From contig VDFB02321312.1 in assembly GCA_007258455.2 (NCBI GenBank), positions 1-64,000 of the forward strand: a stretch of DNA of 64,000 nt. Direction: 5' to 3'. Below the pieces are notes generated by a model. It worked only from the letters and a program-made list of their open reading frames with translations. It did not search any database and was not told where the DNA came from. The stretch is from Sequoia sempervirens (taxonomy: Eukaryota > Streptophyta > Pinopsida > Cupressales > Cupressaceae). The translations under genes were made by a program, and so were the position numbers. Shown piece after piece: positions 21,076 to 33,344 of the stretch (the stretch's first letter is position 1; each line of letters starts with the position of its first letter).

Positions 21076-22460
21076 ACTGTAGTCTCTCTTATATCCCCAC
21101 TTGATCCTTCAATAGACTTCACCTTTGTTATTCATCCCATCATGAAACCTTTGATTGACACTGGATTAGAAGACATTTTAACCATAACTCAAGATGCCTC
21201 ATGCGAATGGTATGATAAAATCTACCATTATTTTAAAAATGGTACTGTTCCCAAGCCCACAATGACAAACACTCGAAATTGTTTACACAAACTAGCAGCT
21301 AAATATGTGATCCTTGTTGATGTGTTGTATAGAAGATCCTTTAATGGTCTCTTACAAAGGTGTCTTAAGGATTCTAAAATGCCTATAGCCCTTGAACAGA
21401 CTCATGTTGGTGCCTGTGGAGGTCATTTTGGAGGATAGTCGTTGGAGGATAGTGTATGGGATATTATTGGAGACATATGGAGAAAGACTACTTCGCTTAT
21501 GTTAAACAATATCACAAATGTGAAGAACATAGAAATTTGATCTATGCTCCTAGTTCTGAGCTTTGTGCCCAAGTTCCCATTTGGTTGTTTTCAATATTGG
21601 GATTGGATCTTATTGGAAAAATTTCACCTCCCTCTTCTATTGGACATACGTTTATCATAACTGCAACAGACTATTTCATGAAATGGGTGGAAATTATTCC
21701 TCTTCGTTCTACAAATGTTGAATTAATTTGTCGTTTCATATTGGAACACATAATTGCTTTCTTTGGATTCCCTTCCACAATCATTTCCGACAATGGAAAC
21801 CCATTGAAGAATAACGAAGTCAAGAAATTTCTTGAAATGTTCAACATTCAACATCGATTTTCCACACCATACTATCCACAATCCAATGGACAAGCTGAAA
21901 ACACTAATAATATTTTGGAAAAAATCTTCAATAAAACTATTAACAAACATCATAAGGATTGGCATACACATTTACATTATGCACTTTGGGCTTATCGAAC
22001 AAGTGTTAGATTGTCCACAAGCACTACACCCTATAACCTTGTTTATGGCACTGATGTAATCATGCCCTTGGAGTTATAAATTCCTATCTTGTAAATTGCT
22101 CTTCAAGACCTTATTGATGATGCCACTTATAAAGAAAAACAATTGCACCAACTTGAGATGCTCGATGAAAAGCGCATTAACCCTCTTGAGCATCTCCAAT
22201 CTTACATCAAATAATTGCAACGAAAGCATAGCTCACATGTCATTCCTCAAATGTTTCATAAGGGTGATTTTTTTCTTTCTAAGAATCAATGTAATACTAA
22301 TGTTGACAATGAAGATAAAGATAAATTCAGCCCTAATTGGTTAGGACCTTACATAGTTGATACCAGTTATGCGTTTGGTGCTTATTTCTTAATGGAGCTT
22401 GACGGAACACCCCTTAAGGAACCTATTAATGTCGCGCATTTGCGTCGGTATTACATCTAA
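21076..22460 (+). pseudogene. Integrase of element B, DDE triad present
   Basis: Zinc-binding part THVGACGGHFGG and VKQYHKCEEHRN (one Cys replaced by Tyr). Core: FIITATDYFMKWVEI with the first Asp, TIISDNGNPLKNNEV with the second, and YPQSNGQAENTNN with the Glu. Then ALWAYRTSVRLSTSTTPYNL and VYGTDVIMPLEL. After a stop at 22077, the C-terminal part (22215-22460) has FSPNWLGPYIVDTSYAFGAY and INVAHLRRYY, the GPY/F module. No chromodomain. It is broken by several stops but is the best preserved catalytic integrase core of the window. Confidence 0.9.
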
Positions 22461-23746
22461 TCTCTTTAAATAGTATGTTTGTTAAAGCAGTGTTGTCTAA
22501 ATTTATTTGATGTCATTCTAAATAAATTTCACATTGCTTCGTTCTTGACAACTAATTTTGTGTTTGTCTTGAACACTAAGGTAATTATTTAAGTTCATTT
22601 TATAATTACTTTAAGATTCATACTATTCACCCTTGTGTTATGTTAAGTTAGATCCTTATATGAGTTATTGGTGTATTTAATTTAACATATTCTCTAATCA
22701 ACATCTTGTATCTATAGTAAAAAGGAAATATGTTTCACATTAGATCACATCAATCCTGTTAAATAATGAAGACATTAATTAAATACTTTTACCATAAGTT
22801 ATTTAATTAATCACATTGCTATTTAACATTCAAGCACATTAAGACAAATCATAAAAACACCAAATGTGCATGTCTATATATATCCAAAAAAATTATATAC
22901 ATCTCAATATCATATACAAAATCACCAAGGTCTATGAGAACTTGACCCCTTGGGCTCTAGCGCTCAGGATTTGGTCCCTGGATGTCGTGAGATGGTCGTG
23001 TGAGATTGTGACTGTGAATTGCCAAGTCTAAGTGCATACTCTAGACCCTGTACTTGACCAATAGCACAAGATGTTCCTCTGCCATTTGATCCCTCTCCCA
23101 CAGACATGTGTTAGATTTGCATGTAATCTTCAAACTTTGTTGAGGCTTACGTATATTCATCCCAGACTCTCAACTCAATGAGTCATCTCCCTACATGTTC
23201 TCACATTGCTTCTCAACCTCATGAAAGAAGTTTGATACTCCGTCCTCCATTAAGGATCACTTCTAAGTAGTCAGGAGGTCATGATCCATCTCCTCCCTGG
23301 CTTGGATGGATGTAAATGCATCATCTCAAGTGTGCCTTTAACATGGAACTCTACAGTCTCACTACTCCCCGGTAAGATAGACAAGGTACACAATTATAAT
23401 GACTACCACCCTCATTCATCGCTATGGCATGGCACATGGAAATTCCTACAGTAAGGATAAGTTCTTTATCAATGTGACTAGATTATACCTTGGACTCACC
23501 CTTCAGAAAGCAAGTGGAATCATAAGTATAACCTACCTCGAATTGGATTTCTAGGAGTTAGATAAAAGGATTTTTGGAAAATTAACGAACTTGTGTTGCA
23601 GGATGTGGTTCCTAATGTTGTGATTTTGTAGATAACTACATTGGGGGCTTTGTTCTCCTGCCTTTTGAATGAGTATCCTTTTATTCAATAAAGTGCACTA
23701 TTTAGAGTCCTTTAGCTTACATATGCACGTAGAGTCATATGGGTGC
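22461..23746 (+). other. 3' untranslated tail of element B
   Basis: About 1.3 kb between the integrase end and the PPT, without a supported ORF. AT-rich in the first 400 bp and of mixed composition after; CTAGCGCTCAGGATTTGG-like text at 22960 is isolated. Ends with the PPT. No similarity to the A/C tails seen. Confidence 0.5.
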
Positions 23747-23762
23747 TAAAGTGGGGGCTAAA
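23747..23762 (+). promoter_or_regulatory. Polypurine tract of element B
   Basis: CTAAAGTGGGGGCTAA, directly before the LTR start TGTGGTGTAG. Identical in sequence to the tract of element D at 36691-36706. Confidence 0.85.
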
Positions 23763-24809
23763 TGTGGTGTAGAAAATTGGACACTCTTGAGAAAAGAGAC
23801 AATTTCATGCCTAATTGGACTAACTTTTGAGTCTCTTTGCATTATTCACCCTTCAAAACAACATTTATAGGCCCCTTAGACCCATTATTTTTTATTTAGA
23901 GACCTGTTTCACTTGAGAAATCACTTAAATATTGACAAACAACATCTAATCTATCTACATCCTAAAAACTCCACCTTCAAAAACTAATCGGTGGCACCCC
24001 ATTTCCACCTTTGGCTTAATTTGTGAGTCCTTCCTGGTGGGGACCTTTCCCATTCACCAAGGGGTGGCTAATTGAGTCCTCTTTGAGGGAAATTCCAACT
24101 TTGAGTGAGAATCTAATCTAATCTTAACTTAATCTTTTTAAGGAACAAGCCATTCTCCTTAGGTCTAAATAATGGGAAAATTAGGTGTTTTTGATTATAA
24201 ATACTCATTTTAAGTCATTTTACACATCTTTTAGTCATTTCATAAAAGCAAATTCTAAAGTCAAGTCTTCTACAACAAGTTTTATTAGCAAAGTTGAAGT
24301 TTTAGGGCAGCAAACTAGGGTTTTTTGTAGGTCTTGAAGCTCACTTTTTGGATCAAAGTTCAACATTGCAAAGAGTTGATCATGGATGCATATGGTGAAT
24401 CATGGAGAAATCTAGGTTGAGGAGATGCAACTAGCCATCAAATCGCACCTAAAGACTTGTTTTCAAAGTGACTCCATCTTCTTTATCTTCAAATTAAGGT
24501 TTACATTTCATTTACATTCTATTTGCATGTCATTTTATCTCCATTTTTGATGTGTTATGATATTTCTAGGGTTGAGATCTTGCATCACTCAAATCACATT
24601 TGCATTTCTTATTCTTGCACAATAGAATAGGGTTTTTGACATACTTCAAACTTTCCTAGCCTTTAACACATCTAAGGCTAGGGTTTTATGCAGATTTTTC
24701 TCCATTTAAGGTTTAATTACCCAACTAGGGGTTTGACCAAGGAAAAACCCCATTAGACAAACAATTTTAAGCTATTTTGTAGGAATTTTCTGAGATACCT
24801 ATTGTCAAA
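23763..24809 (+). repeat. 3' LTR of element B, first part
   Basis: Starts TGTGGTGTAGAAAATTGG. A TATA box (TATAAATA) is at 24196-24203, matching the position in the D LTR. The phrase AGGGGTTTGACCAAGG near 24727 corresponds to the D LTR. Ends at a TGTCAAA that recurs at 29189-29195, the presumed duplication around the 4.4 kb insert. A degenerate copy of the LTR hairpin lies at 24051-24080. Confidence 0.75.
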
Positions 24810-27800
24810 CAGATTGCACCCGAATGCTTGAATAATTAAATTCAACAATCTGTTGAAACATTGGATCAAACTCAGGTTGTGGGTGACCTATAACGAGATT
24901 GAACCTCTAGATTCTATGCCGGCTTCCTATATGATTCTCAAATTAATAACTGGTAAATTACTGGGAAAAAGGATAGAAGAACTATTGCTAAATGCAAGAA
25001 AATTGTAAATTGAAGGTGATGCACCTAATTGATAAAGATCTGCAATTTGATTCACAATAAACCTCAAAAAACTATCCACACAAGTCAATTTTGACAGTTT
25101 CACCACAAAAATTGATTCCAAGGAAGGCTTGAATAAATCACCTTTGAAGGAAAATAGGGTTTTCATAGCAAAGAAGAAAATTATTCATTTACACAAACTT
25201 AGACCTGTGATTTTAACTATTTGAATGCATGCAAATATAAATGAGACATATTTTAAAGGTTTTGATATTTAAACACAATAAAACTTCATCAAGTCATTCA
25301 TAAAGACAACCAAATGACAAGGCAGACTTTGATATCACTGCAATTTGAAGGAATCTTTGCAAAAAGACACAAGTAAACCTGTAAAAACACTGTTGTATTA
25401 ATCCGAAAGTTGAGTTACATGACCATTAACTTTGCAGAATGCAAAGGCTGAATAACAAGAACTAGCATGAAAAAGATAAACTTTTTCAATATATACAATG
25501 AGAATGCACTTCAAAGTGCATAACATGTAACTGAAAGTCAATTTCAGTGAGAAAATGACAATTCCAATGTGAAATCCGAGTAGAAGCAAAAATCCCTAAA
25601 AATAAGGTTCAAACTCATGCAAAAATGAGTGAACTCAGTCTCAGACTTGCAGTCATAAAGCATGCAACTAATCTGTAACTCAAATTGAACTGGAAATCTC
25701 TAAATGTGGGCCAAAACATGCAAAAATCCTCCTTGCTTTAATCAATCTGCCCATGATAACTAAAAGTCCATTTCGCATGACAAATCTTCAATTGAGTCTA
25801 TGGTTGAACTTGAGACTCACATGATGTTCTCTATTTGCATTTTAAGATGATGAATTAATTAAATGATTTATAATTCATCATTTAATTAATTCATTTACAT
25901 TGAATAATACAAATAAATATGACGAATAAAGCTAATCTTGAAGGCATATTCTCCATCTCATATATCATACTTAGCTTATATATTTAAAAAAAAATATGCA
26001 TCCTCCACTAAAACATCATTGGCGATCACCATGCATTATTGAAATAAACACTATAGTCGACCCCATCAGCAATATTGAAATAAACACTGTGGCATATATT
26101 TTGGATCTTCAACTCTAAGTGTTTATGAGAAAGGCCGACCACACTTGGCATATCTTGGTCAATAATTTAATACCCTGCCATAATATTTAGCACAAAGTTC
26201 ATTATTTGATAAGGCCGACCATACTTTTTCTAGGCTCATTGAATTAAAAGTCATGGCCATGGGGAAGGACATAATGATTTACAAAATGATTTTTTTCAAA
26301 GCCAAAAGATAGTAAAAAAGACAACCATCGACCCATGAATAAAAAAGAAATAAGGAACCCTAAAAATCATTATGTTTTTTCTGACTTTGGAGAAGCTTCA
26401 TGAAGAAGTTGTCGGCCACCATGGAGTAGGGTTTTCTAAGAAGTTCCTTGATGCTGGAGCTCGAAATTTCACCATATTTTGTTGTTTCTGAAGATTCTCA
26501 ATAGAAAAAAAATGCGTGGTAACTTTGATCCTTCCTTAGAAATGATAATTTCTTACCATTTTGAATCAACTCTTGGCTTATACAGTCGCGGCCATGCATA
26601 TCATCTGATATATTCTTTGTCATTTCTTTGTCCCTGTTGATCTCTGCATTTGTTGATTCTGGCCGCCATGAGAGCTCTTGAGAGCACAACTTGCACTAGT
26701 AAACAGATGCTATGAAAGGATTTCTGAAAGATTTATTCATGGTGGCTTTGGTAAGTCTATTTTCTCCTATTTTGTATATATCTTCAGCTTCTTTCTGGCT
26801 ACCATAATGGATTCGAGCTCTTGTTTATTAGCTGGAGTTACTCTTTGTTGTAACTTTAACATGTACAGTGTGGCCTTTTGTATATTATACTTCCTGTAGC
26901 TGTCTTTTCCACTATTTCTAGCCATGGCTTATGATAACCCCATCTGGGTATTTGCAATTCACTGTATTTTGCATTTTTAGAATAAAACCCTTACATGGGT
27001 AAAAAGAAATATGCATTTTTTCCACCATAAAAACATTTCTGAGCAAGAATTATTATATGAATGTTGTAACAACTGCCATGGTGAGTAATATTTCGATATT
27101 CTTGGCAGGAATTTGTATGTATCAACCTCTCTATATTCTCATACCTGGTGTCTTAAAAAAAACTTATATTCTTGACTGAAAAACCGTGGCTGCATAAGCA
27201 TTCTGAGTATTCTTGTAACCTTGAAGGTCATAAAAAAGAAAGACAGTGTTTATTAGATATCTGATACAACCATGAGGAAATTTTATCTAAGGGCACAAAC
27301 ACATAACATTTCATCAAAGTAATTGGTTAAAAGTTTATCAAAGGGCATATGAGCATTTACAGAAAAATGTAAAAGGCGTGCAATTTTAAGAAAAATGCAG
27401 CTCTTAAAAATGCACGCCTGTAGCACTTAATTTTCTGACTCTATACAACAAATAAAAACACTCTGGTATGCTTAACATGTAACTGAAAGTCAATTTAACT
27501 TTGGTTGTGCATTATCTTCATGTATGTATCCTTCCACTAGCTTCCAGAATAATTCATTAAGTGATTAATGCTTTAAGCATACATTCTGAAGCACACATAA
27601 GCCATATTTTGTTGCTTATGCTGAAAAAAATATGTTTCTTTATGTCTACATTGACAAAAATAGCTTTGCTCTTTACTACTGTTCCATTGTATGCATATTC
27701 ACCATTACACTCAGCAACTTAATAAGCATTATACTTTTTTGTTGTTGCTTATTCTCTTATTTCAAACAAGAATTTCAAGGTATCACATGTCATGCATTTT

Positions 27801-29188
27801 CTAAGATAGCATTCCTTTTATCTATGAATGTAATGCTTGCATTTGTCCAGCTCCATATTTGAATCAGCTTCACTATCTCCTTTCATTCATTGATATTTGG
27901 AAAGTACGATGTATTCTCATGTAAATGAACTAGTTCCCTATGCTTGGATAATAATCTGCAAGTAATCATTTGATTCAATTTTCATATATAACCCTTGAAA
28001 ACCTCATATACACTTACATGGCTGCCTCTCATGGTCTTTAGACTGTCATATCTTATCTTTGCCATTTTTGTCAATTATGTGACTAGTCTCAAAACTTCAT
28101 GAAACTTGATGCTCTTCTTTGTGGAGCCTTCATGGTACTATCATTCTTAATGCCTTACAGCTTCTATGTAACAATGCTCCTTTATGATAGTACTCTGTTT
28201 CTCAAAGTCTCTTTCAAACTATGTATAAATCTTGAGTTGTTAGAAACAGTTTTAAATGATTGATAAATTGTTCTCCCTTCAGTATAAAGGGATTCAATAC
28301 CTTACTGAGATGCAAAAATGAGTGCAAGGTAGAGTTGAAACAAAGATAACAAATCAAATATGGCTACTTTATGAATTTCTTCTTGGTTACAACAACTTTT
28401 CTTAATGATTGTAATTGATATCGATGACTCTCATGTGTAATTAGAGAGCGTCCTTATGATATGTCAGGATCTACCCTTGTGGGAGCCCATTTTGCTCCAC
28501 ATATCTAATAAAATGATCTCAAACATGATGAACCTGTTCCTACACATTAAAACAAACATGTTAGTAAAATAAAAGAAGCTGAAAGCTTCCATTGAATTAT
28601 GTTTTTATTGATTGTCAGCCTTTCATCTGGTGAATGCTTGATTTAATGCCAATTAAATTCTTGTTGGTAGCGTAGGTGTAAGGCAGAATGTAATTCATCA
28701 TTGCTTAGAGTACACCTCTAACGCCATTTCTTTTATAATTTTGCAGGTTCATGGAGCGAGGAAACGAGGCTGCAATTGCTTGGAGACGCGACAACTAAAG
28801 ACGCCAACGAAAGTGATTCATCATTACAAGCAATGGTGAATTGCTCCTCTTCTTTGCGCTTACGTTATTTTCAATAGTGTAGTTTGTCCTCGAATTGTGT
28901 ATTCATCATTTGATTGTCATAATCAAATTCAGTTACTCTAGTGGCTTGTGCGAGATTCAATGTTTTACAAAATGAATAAAAAGCATTATTATGAAAATTT
29001 TCAATCTTTTGTTTCAAATACTTGCACAATAAAACTACAATTCAAATGTAAATTGATCTCTATGATGATCAATGAATACTTTAACAGCAAAACATAAAAA
29101 AATTTGTACCTATGAATGATGAATCTGATTCAGCTCTACCTGTTTGAGCTCATAGTGAAAAATAGGTAACAATGCCGATTCAGGTTTC
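24810..29188. mobile_element. 4.4 kb unclassified insertion in the 3' LTR of element B
   Basis: Interrupts the B LTR: LTR-like sequence stops at about 24809 and resumes at about 29189, with TGTCAAA at both borders (7 bp, a possible target duplication). No long ORF, no RT, transposase or LTR pair recognised, and no convincing terminal inverted repeat. It contains a palindrome (25855-25900), a 24-bp exact direct repeat (around 25521 and 27475), twin GGCCGACCA phrases (26133, 26214), a TATA-like string near 25975 and an exon-like, less AT-rich segment (28747-28840) preceded by TTTTGCAG. It could be a non-autonomous element or captured host DNA. Confidence 0.5.
25855..25904. repeat. AT-rich palindrome inside the insertion
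   Basis: GATGAATTAATTAAATGAT, a short spacer, then ATCATTTAATTAATTCATT: an inverted repeat of about 18 bp arms, one mismatch. Could form a cruciform; no function known. Confidence 0.7.
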
Positions 29189-29255
29189 TGTCAAAAAGTA
29201 TTGTACAGGTGTCAAGGTGCAGAAAAGAAACTTGAAATCATAGAAATTTGAAAGT

Positions 29256-29287
29256 GGACTGATTCACCATGCATGGTGAATGAGTCC
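29256..29287. repeat. LTR hairpin, ATTCACCA type (B)
   Basis: GGACTGATTCACCATG followed by CATGGTGAATGAGTCC: 16-bp arms with one mismatch and no loop. Confidence 0.85.
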
Positions 29288-29372
29288 CTCTTGAGGTTCC
29301 AATTTGAGTTAGATGCAGATCTAGACACCTAGTTAGCAGAAAATAGTTTCTGTGTAGAAAAACCCGAACCTA

Positions 29373-29405
29373 GGACTGATTCACCCAAGATGGCGAATGA
29401 GTCCC
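29373..29405. repeat. LTR hairpin, second copy (B)
   Basis: GGACTGATTCACC, short loop, TGGCGAATGAGTCCC. Same family with a few mismatches. Confidence 0.75.
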
Positions 29406-29914
29406 AGTCAACTCAAAATCAGGTTTTTTAGATTTCTAAATTGCTTTGCAGTCATCTTCAGCTTCTCAAGTGCACACATTCTGAGATGTAGCTTTTTGTT
29501 TAGTTTAATTTTCATTTTCATTCATCATTTTAAGATTTTTGCAAACATCATTGTGTTTTCAAACATTGCACATTTCTTAGCTTTTTCCTTCATAATCAGT
29601 CAATTTCATAGCTTAGTTGGATTTAGATCATCTCATTTAGCCTTAATAATATCATACACATCTTAATTTGAGTGAACCACATTTATTTTTCGTGAGGTTT
29701 ATCTCTCTACTTTTAGGTGAAACATCCTAAGAGTGCAAGAGTAGCCTATAAACCTCAAACCCAAAAATCTATGGTTCACAAATAAACCTTTCTTATGCTT
29801 TATTTGGCCCCTTTATGCACTTACAGGCCTTAATTAAGTGTATTTTTTAATACAAACCCAACAAACATCATTTAAGACAACTTAATTTACGACACCCATT
29901 CACATGTCTTGAGT

Positions 29915-29948
29915 GGGACCCATTTGCCACTAGGGGCGAATGAGTCCC
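29915..29948. repeat. LTR hairpin (D left, copy 1)
   Basis: GGGACCCATTTGCC, short loop, GGCGAATGAGTCCC. The right-LTR counterpart is at 37159-37192 with the same bases. Confidence 0.75.
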
Positions 29949-30569
29949 TCTTGGCACAAAAATCAAAATAAATTCAAATTATTGGCGGGTTTTTATTCCT
30001 TAAGACCTAAGGTCATCCTGTGATGTATTTTTCAAGAAATTAGGGCATAATTGTGTATAAATATATGATTTTCTATTCATTTTAACCCCCATTCACCCTA
30101 TCAACATAATTCATTCATGCATTCAATCCATCATAGCATTTAAGCATTCTAGCATTCAATCAAGCATTCAAGCATCTTGGAGTAGCATATCTTCAGACTT
30201 CAACATCAAGGGTTTGGTGAGTTTATGACATTGTATGTTATTTTTTCATCATTCCCTCTTTATTTTATTTCATTATCAAGGGTTTGATTGCCAAATTAGG
30301 GTTTGACCAAGGCAAACCCCCATACTCTAACCCTTAACCCTATTTTCCCCTCTTTGCATGTGTGTTTGTGGATCTTGTAGGAATATTTGTCAAAGAGAGA
30401 GGTGTCAAAAAGGTGTTGCAAAGTCATCAAAGTCAACATAACCTTATATTAAGCTTGGAGAACACTTTCCTATCAAATTTTCTAGATTCAAATCTGGCAA
30501 GTTGTCAAGCAGAAAAGTGCAGACTAGGACCCACAGAATTGACCTTTGACTTTTCAAAAAGTTGCAAGT

Positions 30570-30602
30570 GGACTAATTCACCATTTGTGGAAAATTAATC
30601 CC
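30570..30602. repeat. LTR hairpin (D left, copy 2, decayed)
   Basis: GGACTAATTCACCA, loop, TGGAAAATTAATCCC; the right LTR copy (37800-37832) keeps better pairing. Confidence 0.6.
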
Positions 30603-30684
30603 ACTGCCAGGCTGGAAAAAGTGTTTTATGAAGTTTTGTGCTCCCGACATCCCGAAACCTATTCTGGTAGTTTTCACTAGAAAC

Positions 30685-30718
30685 GGGACTAATTCGCCAT
30701 CTCTGGCGAATGAGTCCC
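30685..30718. repeat. LTR hairpin (D left, copy 3, best preserved)
   Basis: GGGACTAATTCGCCA, TCTC loop, TGGCGAATGAGTCCC: 15-bp arms with a single mismatch. Confidence 0.88.
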
Positions 30719-31068
30719 AGTGGCCTTCAACACTAATCTCTATAGTATTCCAGAACCTTTCAACATCAACTTTCAAGCTCCAAGTGTACCTCATTTAGTC
30801 TCATTAAGTTTTGTTCTTTTTTTTTCATGTTTTTAGTTCTTTTTGCATACAACACTATGTTTTCAAACACTTTGCATTTCTTAGTTTTGCGTGCATAATG
30901 AATCCATTTTATCAGTTATTTGCATTTATTTCATCATATCTAGGAATATTACATCCATATTACATTAATATTGAGTGTTTACATTGCATTTTGGCCCATC
31001 TTTCTCCTTTTAGGTGAAAAATCCTAGAAGTGCTAGAAAGACCTTGGAATCCAAAATATTTGTTTACA

Positions 31069-31508
31069 TTTTGGTGAACCTGACTTTAGAACATTTTCAC
31101 TTATGATTTCAACTGCATTTATATCCTAGGTTTAACTTGCATCAACATTTCATTAAGTTTTGTATTGTTTTGCATCTTAGAGTTTTCAAAATTGTATTAG
31201 TGAATTTAGATCATATAGCTTTCATTTTTGCATTTTCAATCATTTAAAAACACTAAAATTTTGCATCTACATCATATTTTTGCATCAGAAAATCTGAAAA
31301 TCATACAAATCATCTTAAATTTTGTAAAAAAATTAAAAAAAAATCATCCCTGGACTCATTCGCCACCCTGGGCGAATTAGTCTAGTTAAATATGTTGCAC
31401 TACAATTTTTGTCATTTTCAGAAGCATTTTCTGCATTTTTATTTTTTGTTATTGCATCTCTGTTACAGTTTCCAAAAATTTTGTTATTAGCATTTTATTG
31501 CTCCTAGT
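31069..31508 (+). other. PBS and leader of element D
   Basis: Begins TTTTGGTGAACCTGAC, the same PBS type as B, and stays collinear with the B leader to the first ORF. Contains the hairpin at 31352-31384. Untranslated, AT-rich. Confidence 0.7.
31352..31384. repeat. Leader hairpin (D)
   Basis: GGACTCATTCGCCACC, loop, GGGCGAATTAGTC. Same position relative to the PBS as the hairpin of B (16838-16872), hence a candidate packaging element. Confidence 0.7.
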
Positions 31509-32306
31509 TTGTATTTCATTTGCATCCACCCCACCTTTAGTAGCCCTTGTATGAGTGTTTGGTGCCCTATTGATAATACTTTAGTGAGAAGAAGTTCACG
31601 ACTCATGGCATCCTACGATAACACACTCGTTGTGGACCTTGGGTTGTCCCCTACTCCTGGTATTGATAATAGTGCATTAGGCATGGAACCTACCTTTAGC
31701 AATACTCTACCTTCCAATAACATGCAAGTTGACACACAAAACAATCACATTCCGCAAGACAAAATCATTAACATTCATGAGGATTTAGCACATTTTCAAC
31801 AAAACATGTGTCTTGGAAACATTTCAATGACCACAATTCTTGCTATAAACAACATCCATTGTCTACTTGAATGTAATGAAGGCTTAGACATTATGAAAAA
31901 AATTATTGAGATATACCATAAACACATTCCTTCCACCTCTAGTACATCTCGACCAACAAACATTGTGGTTAGCCACGAAGGACCTCACATTCCTCCCCCT
32001 TCAACCGTAGCATCCATACCTACCTACACCACTCCCCAAGTTGCAATAGTCATGCAATTTGTTAGTAATGTCACTCCTTCCTTCAGTATTCCTACTAGCA
32101 CTCCTAGTTCCTTTGTGGCATCAAATGTTCTATCCTCTACCACCTTCCCACATATCAATGTTCCCTTCACTTGTCCTACTACTACATACACTCCATCACC
32201 ATTCTCTCTTCCACCTCCTACCTCCTACCACCTATCCGAATCCTCTCATCACACAACTCTTCCACACTGTTTCCTCTATGCAACAACAAATATCCTCCAT
32301 ACTTAG
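31509..32306 (+). CDS. Gag N-terminal region of element D
   Basis: 265 open codons. Polar N-terminus (RRSSRLMASYDNTLV), then a helical part with HEDLAHFQQNMCLGNISMTT and LLECNEGLDIMKKIIEIYHK, and a long Pro/Ser/Thr-rich tail (32000-32300). The Thr/Ser/Pro spacer and coil before the capsid domain are common in plant gypsy gag proteins. The frame ends about 70 bp before the capsid segment, and the connection includes a stop or shift. The start Met at 31509 follows the leader closely; MASYDN (near 31605) is an alternative. Confidence 0.6.
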   Translation: MYFICIHPTFSSPCMSVWCPIDNTLVRRSSRLMASYDNTLVVDLGLSPTPGIDNSALGMEPTFSNTLPSNNMQVDTQNNHIPQDKIINIHEDLAHFQQNMCLGNISMTTILAINNIHCLLECNEGLDIMKKIIEIYHKHIPSTSSTSRPTNIVVSHEGPHIPPPSTVASIPTYTTPQVAIVMQFVSNVTPSFSIPTSTPSSFVASNVLSSTTFPHINVPFTCPTTTYTPSPFSLPPPTSYHLSESSHHTTLPHCFLYATTNILHT

Positions 32307-32384
32307 TCAAAGTCAAAATTCCCCACCCACCTATTATGTCTACAGCAGGCCATTATCTTTGGAAATATTAAGAACATCGATGCC

Positions 32385-33260
32385 ATAAGGAATTGAGATA
32401 CCTAGATTTGAAAAGTACAGAAGGAAGGGAGATCCTACTAATCATGTTAATGCTTACACAACTTTATGTAGTGACTTTGTTCTTGATGATAAACTGTTGG
32501 CCAAACTATTTCCTAGGACCTTAAAGGACACTGCCTTGGAGTGGTTTTCATCCTTACCAAACAATTCAATTTGTTCATTCAATGAACTAGTTGATGCATT
32601 TATAAATCATTTTCAAGTACACATGACTCCCAAAAAGAAATTGGCTGATCTAATGAGATGTCAACAAAATGTGGATGAAAAAGTAACCAATTTCATCTCC
32701 CACTATCAGTCACTCTATTCCCAAATAGATGTCAAGGTTCCTAATCCACATCTCCAAAAGATGTTCATTGAAAATTTACAAAGCCAAATCCAAGATAAAT
32801 TGACCATGATGAAACTTCCCTGTTTCATGCATTTATGTACAACCCTTTTTGACTATCACAATTCAGTTAGTAGTTGTGATGCCAAGTCCACTACTAGTTG
32901 AACTGAAAAATCTGAACATGTCAACCCAAACAATTCACAACCCTTTAGAAAACCAAACAAAGGATTTTTACAATTCAACCCCCTCCTCAACAACCAACTC
33001 AACCCATCATCAACTAAGCAACAACTGTTAAAGCCATGATACCTTATAGTTATGGAGACCCAAAAAGACAGTTTACACCTTTACCAAACACTGTTTATAA
33101 CACAATGTCCTAACTGTTGCAACAACAGATGATTACTTTACCTACTGTTAAACCACTAGATCCTACTAATCCTTTGCCTCCAACCTTTCAACCAAATTCT
33201 TATTGCCATTATCATAGACAAAATGTACATGACACATAATAGTGTAAGCATCTTAAACAC
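32385..33260 (+). pseudogene. Gag capsid and zinc knuckle of element D
   Basis: The segment before 32497 reads IPRFEKYRRKGDPTNHVNAY-like in frame, then AKLFPRTLKDTALEWFSSLP, CSFNELVDAFINHFQVHM and RCQQNVDEKVTNFISHYQSL form the Retrotrans_gag domain. From 32901 the frame breaks. Near 33199 a zinc-knuckle-like sequence YCHYHRQNVHDT, two stops, CKHLKHLVQDLVDS follows (one Gly expected before His is Val). This is a real structural gag, unlike the N-terminal region of element B. Confidence 0.85.
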
Positions 33261-33344
33261 CTTGTACAAGACCTCGTTGATTCTAGTCGTCTATCTATTT
33301 CAAATGTTAATGTTAAAGGAAATAAGTCTATTTCCCCCCAAATC

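Larger units (their letters stand above)
16422..29778 (+). mobile_element. Element B: gypsy element with pol but no recognisable gag
   Basis: The 5' LTR survives only as its last 131 bp (16422-16552) because element A landed in it; the same sequence recurs at the end of the 3' LTR (29648-29778). The interior has a leader, a repeat-bearing N-terminal ORF, protease, G-patch, RT, RNase H, second RNase H and integrase, a 1.3 kb tail and a PPT at 23747-23762. The 3' LTR begins at 23763 and is split by a 4.4 kb insertion. All coding parts carry stops or shifts, yet the RT and integrase catalytic residues are intact. Sequence right of 29778 is LTR of element D, so B is nested in D. Confidence 0.88.
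29189..29778 (+). repeat. 3' LTR of element B, second part
   Basis: Resumes after the insert, contains two LTR hairpins (29256-29287 and 29373-29405), and ends with the 131 bp that match the 5' remnant at 16422-16552. The last bases are GGTTCA. Directly right lies LTR sequence of element D (CAAAT..., matching 37024 onward). Confidence 0.85.
29779..31068 (+). repeat. 5' LTR of element D (5' part displaced)
   Basis: Matches 37024-38298. TATA box TATAAATA at 30056-30063. Contains hairpins at 29915, 30570 and 30685. Ends TGTTTACA before the PBS. The first approximately 314 bp of this LTR, present in the right copy at 36710-37023, would lie left of element B, outside the window. Confidence 0.9.

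Noticed and set aside
26498..26899. Short ORFs on both strands within the 4.4 kb insertion
   Set aside because: No recognisable domain, hydrophobic or random composition, no codon pattern support.
25510..27500. 24-bp direct repeat as a possible LTR pair of the insertion
   Set aside because: The match does not extend beyond 24 bp and there is no TG...CA boundary, PBS or PPT next to it.
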